Positions 1-5,468 of a stretch of DNA of 5,468 nt are shown here, in pieces. The position numbers and the translations under genes were made by a program. Below the pieces are notes generated by a model. That model made no database searches. It saw nothing but the letters and a program-made list of their open reading frames with translations, and was not told the origin of the DNA. The DNA lies in contig JAHEMU010000207.1 of the NCBI GenBank assembly GCA_024643485.1, positions 1 to 5,468 on the forward strand. The letters are read 5' to 3'. Numbering within the stretch: the first letter of the stretch is position 1; the number at the start of each line of letters is the position of its first letter. The DNA is from Cytophagales bacterium (GTDB taxonomy: Bacteria; Bacteroidota; Bacteroidia; Cytophagales; Cyclobacteriaceae).

Positions 1-1
1 A

Positions 2-559
2 GTGGATGTTCCTGAATACTCGAGTGGTAAAGTAATTGAATACGTTACCCAACGCAAAGGTGAGTTGAAAATAATGGAACCTAAAGGTGATTTACAACAT
101 CTTGAATTCGAAATTCCTTCAAGAGGATTGATTGGTTTAAGAAATAATATTCTTACTGCAACTCAAGGGGAAGCTGTGATGACTCACCGTTTCATCAAAT
201 ACGATGTAATGAAAGGGGATATTCCTGAACGTTTCAGTGGATCCATGGTTTCAATGGAAACAGGACAAGCATTGGCGTATGCGATTGATCGACTACAAGA
301 TAGAGGTCGATTCTTCATTGATCCTAATGAGAATGTGTACAAAGGACAGGTAGTAGGGGAGCATAGCCGAAATAGTGATATCGAAGTGAACGTAATTAAA
401 GGTAAAAAATTGACGAACATGAGAGCATCTGGTTCAGATGATAACGTTAAAATTGCACCTAAAATTAAATTTAGCTTAGAAGAGGCAATGGAATACATCA
501 AAGATGATGAGTACCTTGAAATTACTCCTTTAAGCATGAGAATGAGAAAAATAGGTTAA
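2..559 (+). CDS. typA: Translational GTPase TypA/BipA, C-terminal part (5' end outside window)
   Basis: TypA/BipA is a ribosome-binding GTPase related to EF-G that helps 50S assembly and stress or cold adaptation. Only the last 185 or so residues are here; the GTPase and beta-barrel domains lie upstream, since the family is usually about 600 residues. Residues 1-75 of the visible part are the EF-G domain V-like fold, with the family signature PKGDLQHLEFEIPSRGLIGL. The rest is the TypA-specific C-terminal domain, recognisable by GEHSRNSDIEVN, the LTNMRASGSDD stretch and the end DDEYLEITPLSMRMRK. These motifs are diagnostic and none looks damaged. The GTG at position 2 is an internal valine, not a start. 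The gene ends with TAA and is followed 21 bp later by a strong terminator, so it closes its own transcription unit. Confidence 0.97.
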   Translation: MDVPEYSSGKVIEYVTQRKGELKIMEPKGDLQHLEFEIPSRGLIGLRNNILTATQGEAVMTHRFIKYDVMKGDIPERFSGSMVSMETGQALAYAIDRLQDRGRFFIDPNENVYKGQVVGEHSRNSDIEVNVIKGKKLTNMRASGSDDNVKIAPKIKFSLEEAMEYIKDDEYLEITPLSMRMRKIG

Positions 560-580
560 TCTACTTATTTCAAATATAAC

Positions 581-613
581 AAAGCACCGTTTGTAGAGAA
601 CGGTGCTTTTTTT
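581..613 (+). terminator. Intrinsic terminator of typA
   Basis: A perfect 11-bp stem (AAAGCACCGTT at 581-591 pairing with AACGGTGCTTT at 599-609) encloses a 7-nt loop and runs into a stretch of seven T (607-613). It begins 21 bp after the typA stop. Stem strength, short loop and U-tract make this a textbook Rho-independent terminator reading rightward. It separates typA from the downstream SEC-C gene, which therefore probably has its own promoter. I found no convincing TAnnTTTG box for that promoter in 614-690. Confidence 0.93.
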
Positions 614-690
614 ATGTCAATTTTAGTCCATTCAATTTTAAAATATGAAAATCTACTCCTATATTAGACGAGAAACAATTAAGGAATCGT

Positions 691-942
691 ATGAAAAAAG
701 TAGGACGCAATGAACCTTGTCCATGCGGAAGTGGTAAAAAATATAAAAATTGTCACCAAAAGGAAGAGGCAGCAAAATCCGGTAGAAATAAAACTTTTTG
801 GTTTACCGTACTATTTATTGCGATTGTTATTATTGCTGGAGTTGGTGTTTATTTAAACAATCAAACCCCTGCTTCGAAACGTCCTCCAGGACCACCACCT
901 CCAGGTCAGGTTTGGTCTGAAGAGCATGGACATTATCATTAA
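691..942 (+). CDS. Small membrane protein with SEC-C zinc motif and Pro/His tail
   Basis: This 83-residue protein has three visible parts. Residues 5-22 form a SEC-C motif, NEPCPCGSGKKYKNCH, with the zinc ligands C10, C12, C21 and H22 in the C-x-C-x8-C-H spacing known from the SecA C-terminus. Residues about 35-54 are one hydrophobic transmembrane helix. Residues 60-83 are a proline-rich linker (RPPGPPPPG) ending in QVWSEEHGHYH. The basic N-terminal side suggests that SEC-C faces the cytoplasm and the His tail the periplasm; this topology is inferred. In SecA the motif binds zinc and SecB or ribosomes, but as a stand-alone module its role is unknown. The start is ATG with AAGGA at 681-685, five bases upstream, an unusually clear ribosome-binding site for this phylum. 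The gene ends with TAA, facing a converging gene 150 bp away. The domain call is firm; the function is not known. Confidence 0.88.
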   Translation: MKKVGRNEPCPCGSGKKYKNCHQKEEAAKSGRNKTFWFTVLFIAIVIIAGVGVYLNNQTPASKRPPGPPPPGQVWSEEHGHYH

Positions 943-943
943 T

Positions 944-966
944 AAAAAGACAAGGCTGTTTTTTAA
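944..966 (+). terminator. Possible weak terminator after the SEC-C gene
   Basis: Just after the stop codon, 945-952 (AAAAGACA) can pair with 957-964 (TGTTTTTT) around a 4-nt loop, with one G-T pair. The right arm is itself T-rich, and another T run follows at 969-973. The stem has only one G-C pair, so it is weak and may be chance in AT-rich sequence. The rest of the convergent gap to 1092 shows no better terminator on either strand. Confidence 0.3.
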
Positions 967-1092
967 CATTTTTCTTACCTGATTTCAGATGTAACTATTA
1001 CCATATTAGCTTTTTTAAATCTCAAGAATTGGTAATTGAAGCAAAAAATCAATTTCAGAAATGGACTTAATTTGATAAACTTCGAAATGGTG

Positions 1093-2091
1093 TTAAAGTT
1101 TTAACAGCTCATTTAGGGTCTTATTACTAACATTTAATTGATTGACTTTTGGTAGCCTACCCAATAATTCTTTCCATTGCTTACCCAATGGACTTGCGAA
1201 AACTTCTTTAAATAAAGGTTTTGCTTTTTCGATGTCGTGATTATTAACTAATGATACCGCTGTCCAGAATTTCATTTCCTGATTATCGGGAAACATTTCC
1301 ATTGCTGTACCATAATTTTTCAAAGCGGATGTAAAATCGCCATGTTCTACTGCTAAATCTCCTGCATTCATATATCCATATGCCCGGTGAACCTTTAATA
1401 AACGAGTTAATTCCTCTACAGGATTCTCATGATCTTCAACTCGAAGGTCCACTAATTTATCCTGCCATTCAGGAACTCCCTTTTCTCCTGAAACGACAAT
1501 TAATGCTGCCGATTGTTTTCCTCGAATATCACCTCCCGCATTTTGAGCGGCTTGTAATGCAGAAAGTACTCTTTCTGCTAATGGCAAGTCAATATTATCT
1601 TCAAACGCTTTTTTCATTGCCTCAGGCACCTTGTCGGTTAGCATCATATTGGATTGAACGGAAAACTGGTCACCTGTTAAATTTCCAGCATAATCGATAC
1701 AAAGTTCACCAGTAAAACTCGCGACATCTCCGTTGTTATCTAAAAATGCTACTTGTCGAACTTCACTACCGGCATCTTCGGATATTAGTTTAATGAGTGC
1801 CCTTTTGGCTGTAAGACCATTTGCCATTAATCCCAACCCATTAGGTCCGTATGCCGGATTAATAAAGGATTGAGTTGCCACGACACCTACACCTGATTTT
1901 CCCCAAATTACTGAACTTCCTACGCTAAACCAGTGCGATTGAACTGCGGCTGCCATTTCTCCTGTTTTTGGATCACGAGCAACAATGGAATAAGTGTGAG
2001 CAAATGGTTCGTTGCTCTTGAAAAACTGAGCAAAGCTATCTTGAACTTGTAAAGTAGCTATTAGACATAAAGAAATGAATGATATTTTCAT
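1093..2091 (-). CDS. Secreted DUF1028 (Ntn-hydrolase-like) protein with C-terminal TPR-like repeats
   Basis: The product is 332 residues from the chosen ATG at 2091. The frame stays open to a TTG at 2118, but only the ATG begins directly with a signal peptide (MKISFISLCLIATL, predicted cut after residue 21 in DSFA-Q). Residues about 31-225 match DUF1028: the start HTYSIVARDPKTGEMAAAVQS, the motif GVGVVATQSFINPAYGPNGL and the hallmark GGDIRGKQSAALIVV at 186-200. The domain is grouped with the Ntn-hydrolase fold from family knowledge, but its substrate is not established. Residues about 235-305 form two helical hairpins of TPR type (AYGYMNAGDLAVEHGDFTSAL, then FWTAVSLVNNHDIEKAKPLF), the usual C-terminal partner of this domain. 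The gene follows the SulP permease by 45 bp on the same strand with no visible promoter, so co-transcription is likely. No Shine-Dalgarno is seen; a hairpin overlaps the start codon. Confidence 0.87.
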   Translation of the reverse strand: MKISFISLCLIATLQVQDSFAQFFKSNEPFAHTYSIVARDPKTGEMAAAVQSHWFSVGSSVIWGKSGVGVVATQSFINPAYGPNGLGLMANGLTAKRALIKLISEDAGSEVRQVAFLDNNGDVASFTGELCIDYAGNLTGDQFSVQSNMMLTDKVPEAMKKAFEDNIDLPLAERVLSALQAAQNAGGDIRGKQSAALIVVSGEKGVPEWQDKLVDLRVEDHENPVEELTRLLKVHRAYGYMNAGDLAVEHGDFTSALKNYGTAMEMFPDNQEMKFWTAVSLVNNHDIEKAKPLFKEVFASPLGKQWKELLGRLPKVNQLNVSNKTLNELLKL

Positions 2092-2126
2092 TGCATATTG
2101 AATTAATGGTTCATTCAATATGCAAT
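2090..2126 (-). repeat. Perfect 14-bp inverted repeat overlapping the DUF1028 start codon
   Basis: Arms ATTGCATATTGAAT (2090-2103) and ATTCAATATGCAAT (2113-2126) are exact reverse complements around a 9-nt spacer. In the transcript (- strand) the hairpin lies between the permease stop (2137) and the DUF1028 ATG (2091-2089), and its 3' arm includes the first two bases of that ATG. No U-tract follows, so it is not a standard terminator. It could fold over the initiation site in RNA or act as an operator for a dimeric regulator in DNA. The repeat is directly visible; both roles are inference. Confidence 0.75.
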
Positions 2127-2136
2127 TATTCTTTTA

Positions 2137-3864
2137 TTATTTCAAGTTAGTTTGGAGCGCTATTTTCTTTTCATCCTCTCTCAGGTGCAATTCATTTTCC
2201 TGATTGAACCATTGTACCGCTTCATCGACAAAATTGAAAAAGTGATTTGGTCCCATAAATTCTACAATGCCACTTTGATGAAGACTATCGCGAACAGGTC
2301 CTGTTGCGCCTGCCAAATACAAATCGATCTTTTGTAACCGCAATTCATTAATTAAATCCTTTACCATATGAATGGCACTACTATCGATAGCACTCACCGA
2401 TTCAGCACTTAGAATAATTAATTTAATGCCCTTTCTTTCTTCGAGGAGATCATTTATCGCGTCGTGGATATAGCTAGCATTTGCAAAAAACATTTGAGCA
2501 TCAACTCTAACAATTAAAGCCCCTGGTATTTCTTCAGCATTGGAAAATCGTTTGATATTTCTATACAAATTAACGTGGTTAAGTTTCCCTAATACCGCAA
2601 TATGTGGATAAGCAGCACGGTAAATAACCATACTTAATGAAAGAAGCACACCAATAAGAATTCCTACTTCAACACCAGTTGTAAGGGTTAAAATGAAAGT
2701 TATGAGTAATAGAACAAAGTCACGCCTATCAGACTTCCATAATTGTTTTGGTTCCTTTATGTCTATCAATCCAAAAACGGCCACCATAATGACTGCTGCA
2801 AGAATGGCTTTTGGTAAAAAGTAAAACAATGAGGTTAAAAATAATAATGTGAGCAGTATGATTATCGCACTTATCATGGAAGCCATTCCTGTTCTTGCTC
2901 CCGCCTGCTCATTAACAGCCGTTCTAGAAAAACCACCCGTTGTAGGGAAGCTGTGAAAGAATGAGCCAACAATATTTGCCATACCCAGTGCTATCAATTC
3001 CTGATTGGCATTTAATTGATAATTTTTCTTTCTAGATTGAATGGCTTTTGCAACTGCGATTGATTCCATGTAACCGATTAAAGCAATAGGTAAAGCAATA
3101 CTGAATAAAGCGCCTATTTTATCTAGACTAACAGAGGGAATACCAATAGAAGGCAACCCTGCAGGTACGTCTTTTAGAATCTTAATTCCGATTTGATCCC
3201 ACCCAAATAGCCACGTTAGTAATACCGATAGCGCTACGACAACCATAGGTCCTGGAATCTTTTTAAGATATTTCTTGAAAATTAGTAAAAAAACGATCGA
3301 TCCTATTCCTAAAATCAAGGTGGGAGTATGTACTGTAGTGATGCTTTTACCAACTTCATATAGGGTATCATGGATAAACTGAGTTCTAGGTATTTCAACT
3401 CCTAAAAGGTGCTTAATCTGACTGAATCCAATTATTATGGCCGCTGCTGAGGTAAATCCACTGATCACCGGATGACTCAAAAAGTTAACCATAAAGCCCA
3501 ACTTGAAGGCGCCCATTAAAAACTGAATAATACCAACTAATAAAGCTAAAAAGATGGCATAAGCTAAATATTCCGATGGATCTGAAGTCAATACTGAAAC
3601 TCCACTTGCTACCAGTAGTGAAACCATGGCGACAGGCCCTACAGCAAGTTGCCGACTGGTACCTAATAACGCATAGATGATTAATGGAATTGTTGAAGCG
3701 TACAGTCCGTAAATAGGAGGTAGGCCCGCCAGCATGGAGTATGCCATTCCTTGAGGAATTAGCATAACACCAACAGTAATCCCTGCAACAAGGTCCCCTT
3801 TAAAATCTAATGAATTATATTTATTTATCCAGTTTAGAACTGGTAGATAATTTTTTATTGACAT
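2137..3864 (-). CDS. sulP: SulP/SLC26-family anion permease with STAS domain
   Basis: This 575-residue inner-membrane protein has the normal SulP length and order. The membrane domain (about 20-420, many hydrophobic helices) opens with the family signature DLVAGITVGVMLIPQGMAYS (24-43), followed by AGLPPIYGLYAS. It carries the TM8 motif YMESIAVAK (265-273) and the conserved block SFPTTGGFSRTAVN (305-318). A cytoplasmic STAS domain occupies about 440-552, with VSAIDSSAIHMV at its nucleotide-binding-like helix. SulP proteins move sulfate, bicarbonate, chloride or dicarboxylates, coupled to H+ or Na+; the sequence does not settle the substrate, and the symbol is a family name. TM8 has Glu267 rather than the Asp of Na+-dependent BicA. 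No sulfate-assimilation or carbonic-anhydrase gene is nearby. A promoter lies just upstream, and a DUF1028 gene follows 45 bp downstream. Confidence 0.95.
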   Translation of the reverse strand: MSIKNYLPVLNWINKYNSLDFKGDLVAGITVGVMLIPQGMAYSMLAGLPPIYGLYASTIPLIIYALLGTSRQLAVGPVAMVSLLVASGVSVLTSDPSEYLAYAIFLALLVGIIQFLMGAFKLGFMVNFLSHPVISGFTSAAAIIIGFSQIKHLLGVEIPRTQFIHDTLYEVGKSITTVHTPTLILGIGSIVFLLIFKKYLKKIPGPMVVVALSVLLTWLFGWDQIGIKILKDVPAGLPSIGIPSVSLDKIGALFSIALPIALIGYMESIAVAKAIQSRKKNYQLNANQELIALGMANIVGSFFHSFPTTGGFSRTAVNEQAGARTGMASMISAIIILLTLLFLTSLFYFLPKAILAAVIMVAVFGLIDIKEPKQLWKSDRRDFVLLLITFILTLTTGVEVGILIGVLLSLSMVIYRAAYPHIAVLGKLNHVNLYRNIKRFSNAEEIPGALIVRVDAQMFFANASYIHDAINDLLEERKGIKLIILSAESVSAIDSSAIHMVKDLINELRLQKIDLYLAGATGPVRDSLHQSGIVEFMGPNHFFNFVDEAVQWFNQENELHLREDEKKIALQTNLK

Positions 3865-3879
3865 AACCTAATTTTTCAC

Positions 3880-3910
3880 CAAAGGTAGCGAAATTAGAAG
3901 GCTTGCTAAA
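3880..3910 (-). promoter_or_regulatory. Bacteroidota-type promoter for the SulP permease
   Basis: Read on the - strand, TACCTTTG (3887-3880) matches the Bacteroidota -7 consensus TAnnTTTG exactly. TTTA (3910-3907) sits 19 bases upstream as a -33 box, one base from TTTG. The box ends 15 bases before the permease ATG, which implies transcription starting near 3874 and a leader of about 10 bases. It lies in the 77-bp gap after the 196-residue gene, so the permease does not need read-through from that gene. Confidence 0.6.
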
Positions 3911-3941
3911 GTGACTTGTGTTACTTAATTAAATGGAAATC

Positions 3942-4532
3942 TTACTTTCTTGGGGGTGTAATCATGATATGTGCCCGATGTGTTCCTGCATCCATTAACC
4001 AAGGAGCTCCCGGTCCTGGAGGGCTTAACGATAACCCAGTAGATTCTTCAGTAGCAAAAGGAATATAAACGACCCAACGGGTATATGCGTTCATTAATTG
4101 GTTGGTTTCAGCATTATAACTATCAGCCGACATTACATACATAGTAGCATTGGTAGGCATCTCCAGTTTTCCACTTTTCACTTCACTTTCCCTAATTGCG
4201 AAAACATCTTCGTTTGACTTACCTTCTTTTCTCAATTCCCGTCCTCTATTCATAAAAGGTTCCAACTGGTTATAATAGCAAGAAACGCCAATACCTTCGC
4301 GTTTTGGATCATCTGCTAAGCAAACAAATTGATTAGTTCCTTTTCTTAAAGTCGCAGTCGTACCATCTTCATTGACTTTAATCACTGTTGCTCCTTCTCG
4401 GTACATTTCCGGTGCTGCCATTACAGCAATCTTAATATCAGTTTCGGCAGATTGGGCAAATAGCAAGGACTGGGGCATTAAAACTCCCATAAGTGCTAAA
4501 AAAAGTGGGAAAAGATAGTCTCGATTTTTCAT
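3942..4532 (-). CDS. Secreted protein of unknown function, 196 residues
   Basis: I do not recognise a named family. The chosen ATG at 4532 gives a protein that begins with a signal peptide (MKNRDYLFPLFLALMGVLMP..., likely cut after residue 26 in LLFA-Q). An upstream TTG at 4583 would put 17 extra residues before it and is rejected. The mature part is soluble-looking, with two cysteines (C71, C85) flanking DDPKREGIGVS that could form a disulfide. A charged helix follows around 92-123 (NRGRELRKEGKSNEDVFAIRE), then a beta-rich segment (ATMYVMSADSYN, YTRWVVYIPFA). The tail holds a distinctive motif, SPPGPGAPWLMDAGTHRAHIMI (170-191), with H185 and H188. The leader before the ATG is A-rich without Shine-Dalgarno, as is usual in this phylum. 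It appears monocistronic, lying between the terminator of the beta-barrel gene and the permease promoter. A periplasmic or cell-surface location is inferred only from the signal peptide. Confidence 0.85.
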   Translation of the reverse strand: MKNRDYLFPLFLALMGVLMPQSLLFAQSAETDIKIAVMAAPEMYREGATVIKVNEDGTTATLRKGTNQFVCLADDPKREGIGVSCYYNQLEPFMNRGRELRKEGKSNEDVFAIRESEVKSGKLEMPTNATMYVMSADSYNAETNQLMNAYTRWVVYIPFATEESTGLSLSPPGPGAPWLMDAGTHRAHIMITPPRK

Positions 4533-4553
4533 TTTTTTAAAGTTCAGTTTAAC

Positions 4554-4583
4554 CAAAATAATAAAAATTGCGTTTAAAACCAA
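4554..4583 (-). promoter_or_regulatory. Weak candidate promoter for the 196-residue secreted protein
   Basis: On the - strand TTATTTTG (4561-4554) differs by one base from the TAnnTTTG -7 box, and TTG (4583-4581) stands 19 bases upstream as a possible -33 element. The box ends 21 bases before the ATG at 4532. Spacing and position are right, but the match is imperfect in AT-rich DNA, so this is only a candidate. Confidence 0.3.
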
Positions 4584-4615
4584 TCATTTTAATTCTTATC
4601 GATTTATACATTTGA

Positions 4616-4669
4616 GCTAAATAAAAAGAGGTAGTCTTCAAAAAGAAAACTACCTCTATATTATTTAGC
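4616..4669 (-). terminator. Long composite terminator hairpin of the beta-barrel gene
   Basis: The inner stem AGAGGTAGT (4627-4635) pairs perfectly with ACTACCTCT (4649-4657). Past one mismatch it is extended by TTC/GAA around a 5-nt loop. An outer 9-bp stem, GCTAAATAA (4616-4624) with TTATTTAGC (4661-4669), wraps it after a 2/3-nt internal bulge. Read leftward, the inner stem is followed by TTTTTATTTA, a U-rich tract, 9 bp or so after the beta-barrel stop codon. This is a strong Rho-independent terminator on the - strand; the rightward reading has a poorer U-tract and no gene to serve. Confidence 0.88.
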
Positions 4670-4678
4670 CTTTTAAGA

Positions 4679-5468
4679 TCAATGCATGATCATCATTCTA
4701 TTGCCTCTTCCGCCCTTAGTTGGACCTCCAAATTTGTTTAAATTATAAGTAAAAGTTAACATAAAATACCGGGATAGCGTATTATAGGTTGTTTCCTGTA
4801 TATAATTCAAATTACTTGATTGAGAAATTCCCACGTATTGATTGAGGATATCCCATGCTGAGATTTTTAGTTCTCCACGGTCATTTTTTAAGAAAGACCT
4901 AGCAATGGATGCTTTTAATAATGGAATCATGGTGTCCTCTCCAAAAGCACTTCCAGAATAAATATCATAGTCAAGAGAAGTGGAAATATTCCATTTACCA
5001 GGGAACCAATTGAAATCTGCAAAATATCTGTTGGTATTATATTGTTGATTTAAATTGGTATTGATTGAATATTTATTGTTAGAAACACTAAATCTAGATC
5101 CAATTCTCCAGTCTATTTTTTCTTTTTTAGCATTTTCAAAAGAAATGTTAGCGCCATATGTTAACCTATTGATATTATTTTCAACCCCATTTATAAATAG
5201 TATACTATTGGATAAATTGGTGTTATTCCCAACGTTAAAACGCATATTAGCAAATTTTAAAGGAGCGCCAAAAGACAAAAATCCATTCAGGCTTTTGTCG
5301 TAATCCACGTTTATCGGAGTGGTTGTTTGCTTATAAAATTCATCAATTGTTTTCGTATTGGTTATTTTATTATCTGTGTAGTTAGCTGATATATTAGCAA
5401 AAAAGCTAATGTTGCTGAATGCATCAAAACTGTGAACACCTACATTTAATCGATGTGAATATTCAGCT
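4679..5468 (-). CDS. Outer-membrane beta-barrel protein (TonB-receptor-like), C-terminal part, 5' end outside window
   Basis: The frame is open from the window edge to TGA at 4681-4679, giving 262 visible residues. A GTG at 5308 is an internal valine; the 53 codons before it translate cleanly (for example NSFFANISANYTDNK and TTTPINVDYDKSLNG). The sequence is a run of alternating amphipathic beta strands rich in Asn, Ser, Tyr and Phe: MRFNVGNNTNLSNS, YGANISFENA, WNISTSLDYDIYSG. It ends with KISAWDILNQYVGISQS and YFMLTFTYNLNKFGG, both typical of the last strands of the Bacteroidota outer-membrane beta-barrel family that usually carries an N-terminal carboxypeptidase-like and plug domain. A short Gly/Arg/Met tail (GGRGNRMMIMH) follows the last strand. 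The substrate cannot be told from this part. The gene closes with a strong terminator at 4616-4669. Confidence 0.88.
   Translation of the reverse strand, partial: AEYSHRLNVGVHSFDAFSNISFFANISANYTDNKITNTKTIDEFYKQTTTPINVDYDKSLNGFLSFGAPLKFANMRFNVGNNTNLSNSILFINGVENNINRLTYGANISFENAKKEKIDWRIGSRFSVSNNKYSINTNLNQQYNTNRYFADFNWFPGKWNISTSLDYDIYSGSAFGEDTMIPLLKASIARSFLKNDRGELKISAWDILNQYVGISQSSNLNYIQETTYNTLSRYFMLTFTYNLNKFGGPTKGGRGNRMMIMH

Noticed and set aside
184..537. Open frame of 117 codons on the - strand inside typA.
   Set aside because: Entirely antisense to a clearly conserved protein; no recognisable domain or initiation signal.
571..578. TATATTTG on the - strand, a match to the Bacteroidota -7 box TAnnTTTG pointing into typA.
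   Set aside because: No TTTG-like -33 element at the right distance and no gene on that strand; likely chance in AT-rich spacer.
997..1036. Inverted repeat ATTACCA/TGGTAAT in the convergent gap.
   Set aside because: Only 7 bp with a 26-nt AT-rich loop and no U-tract; expected by chance.
1092..1105. Short palindrome GTTAAA-GT-TTTAAC over the DUF1028 stop codon.
   Set aside because: Two-base spacer and AT-only core; too small to be a terminator hairpin and probably chance.
1380..1715. Open frame of 111 codons on the + strand inside the DUF1028 gene.
   Set aside because: Shadow frame opposite conserved DUF1028 motifs; the translation looks like no protein family.
2152..2337. Open frame of 61 codons on the + strand inside the permease STAS region.
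   Set aside because: Lies opposite conserved STAS sequence; a shadow frame.
3911..3934. Weak hairpin (AAGT...ACTT) after the 196-residue gene as a possible terminator.
   Set aside because: Four base pairs plus mismatch and no U-tract; not supportable.
5055..5303. Open frame of 82 codons on the + strand inside the beta-barrel gene.
   Set aside because: Antisense to a continuous barrel coding frame that extends to the window edge; no independent support.

Overview
The window looks like a chromosomal segment from an AT-rich member of the Bacteroidota (Cytophagales/Flavobacteriia type). Three things point there: a carboxypeptidase-regulatory-type outer-membrane beta-barrel protein of the Bacteroidota family at the right edge, a promoter matching the TAnnTTTG -7 box of this phylum, and secreted proteins whose signal peptides end in FAQ. 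Shine-Dalgarno sequences are mostly absent, which also fits.

Layout, left to right. On the + strand: the 3' third of typA (translational GTPase BipA/TypA), closed by a strong intrinsic terminator, then a small 83-residue membrane protein that starts with a SEC-C zinc motif and ends in a proline/histidine tail. After a 150-bp convergent gap everything lies on the - strand. Read in the direction of transcription (right to left) these are: the 3' end of an outer-membrane beta-barrel gene that runs off the window, closed by a long composite terminator hairpin; a 196-residue secreted protein of unknown function; a SulP-family anion permease with a C-terminal STAS domain and its own Bacteroidota-type promoter; and a secreted DUF1028 protein with C-terminal TPR-like repeats. 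The DUF1028 gene starts only 45 bp after the permease stop and has no visible promoter, so the two probably share a transcript.

The genes do not form one obvious pathway. TypA is housekeeping, the beta-barrel and the 196-residue protein belong to the envelope, and the permease/DUF1028 pair is the only likely operon. I see no mobile element, CRISPR array, tRNA, rRNA, toxin-antitoxin module or defence system. The signal least explained by ordinary annotation is a perfect 14-bp inverted repeat between the permease and the DUF1028 gene. It runs into the DUF1028 start codon and lacks a terminator U-tract. The other candidates for novelty are two uncharacterised small envelope proteins.

Two minus-strand genes have in-frame TTG codons upstream of the true start (DUF1028 and the 196-residue protein). 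I moved both starts to internal ATGs that begin good signal peptides. The right-edge gene remains open to the window end.
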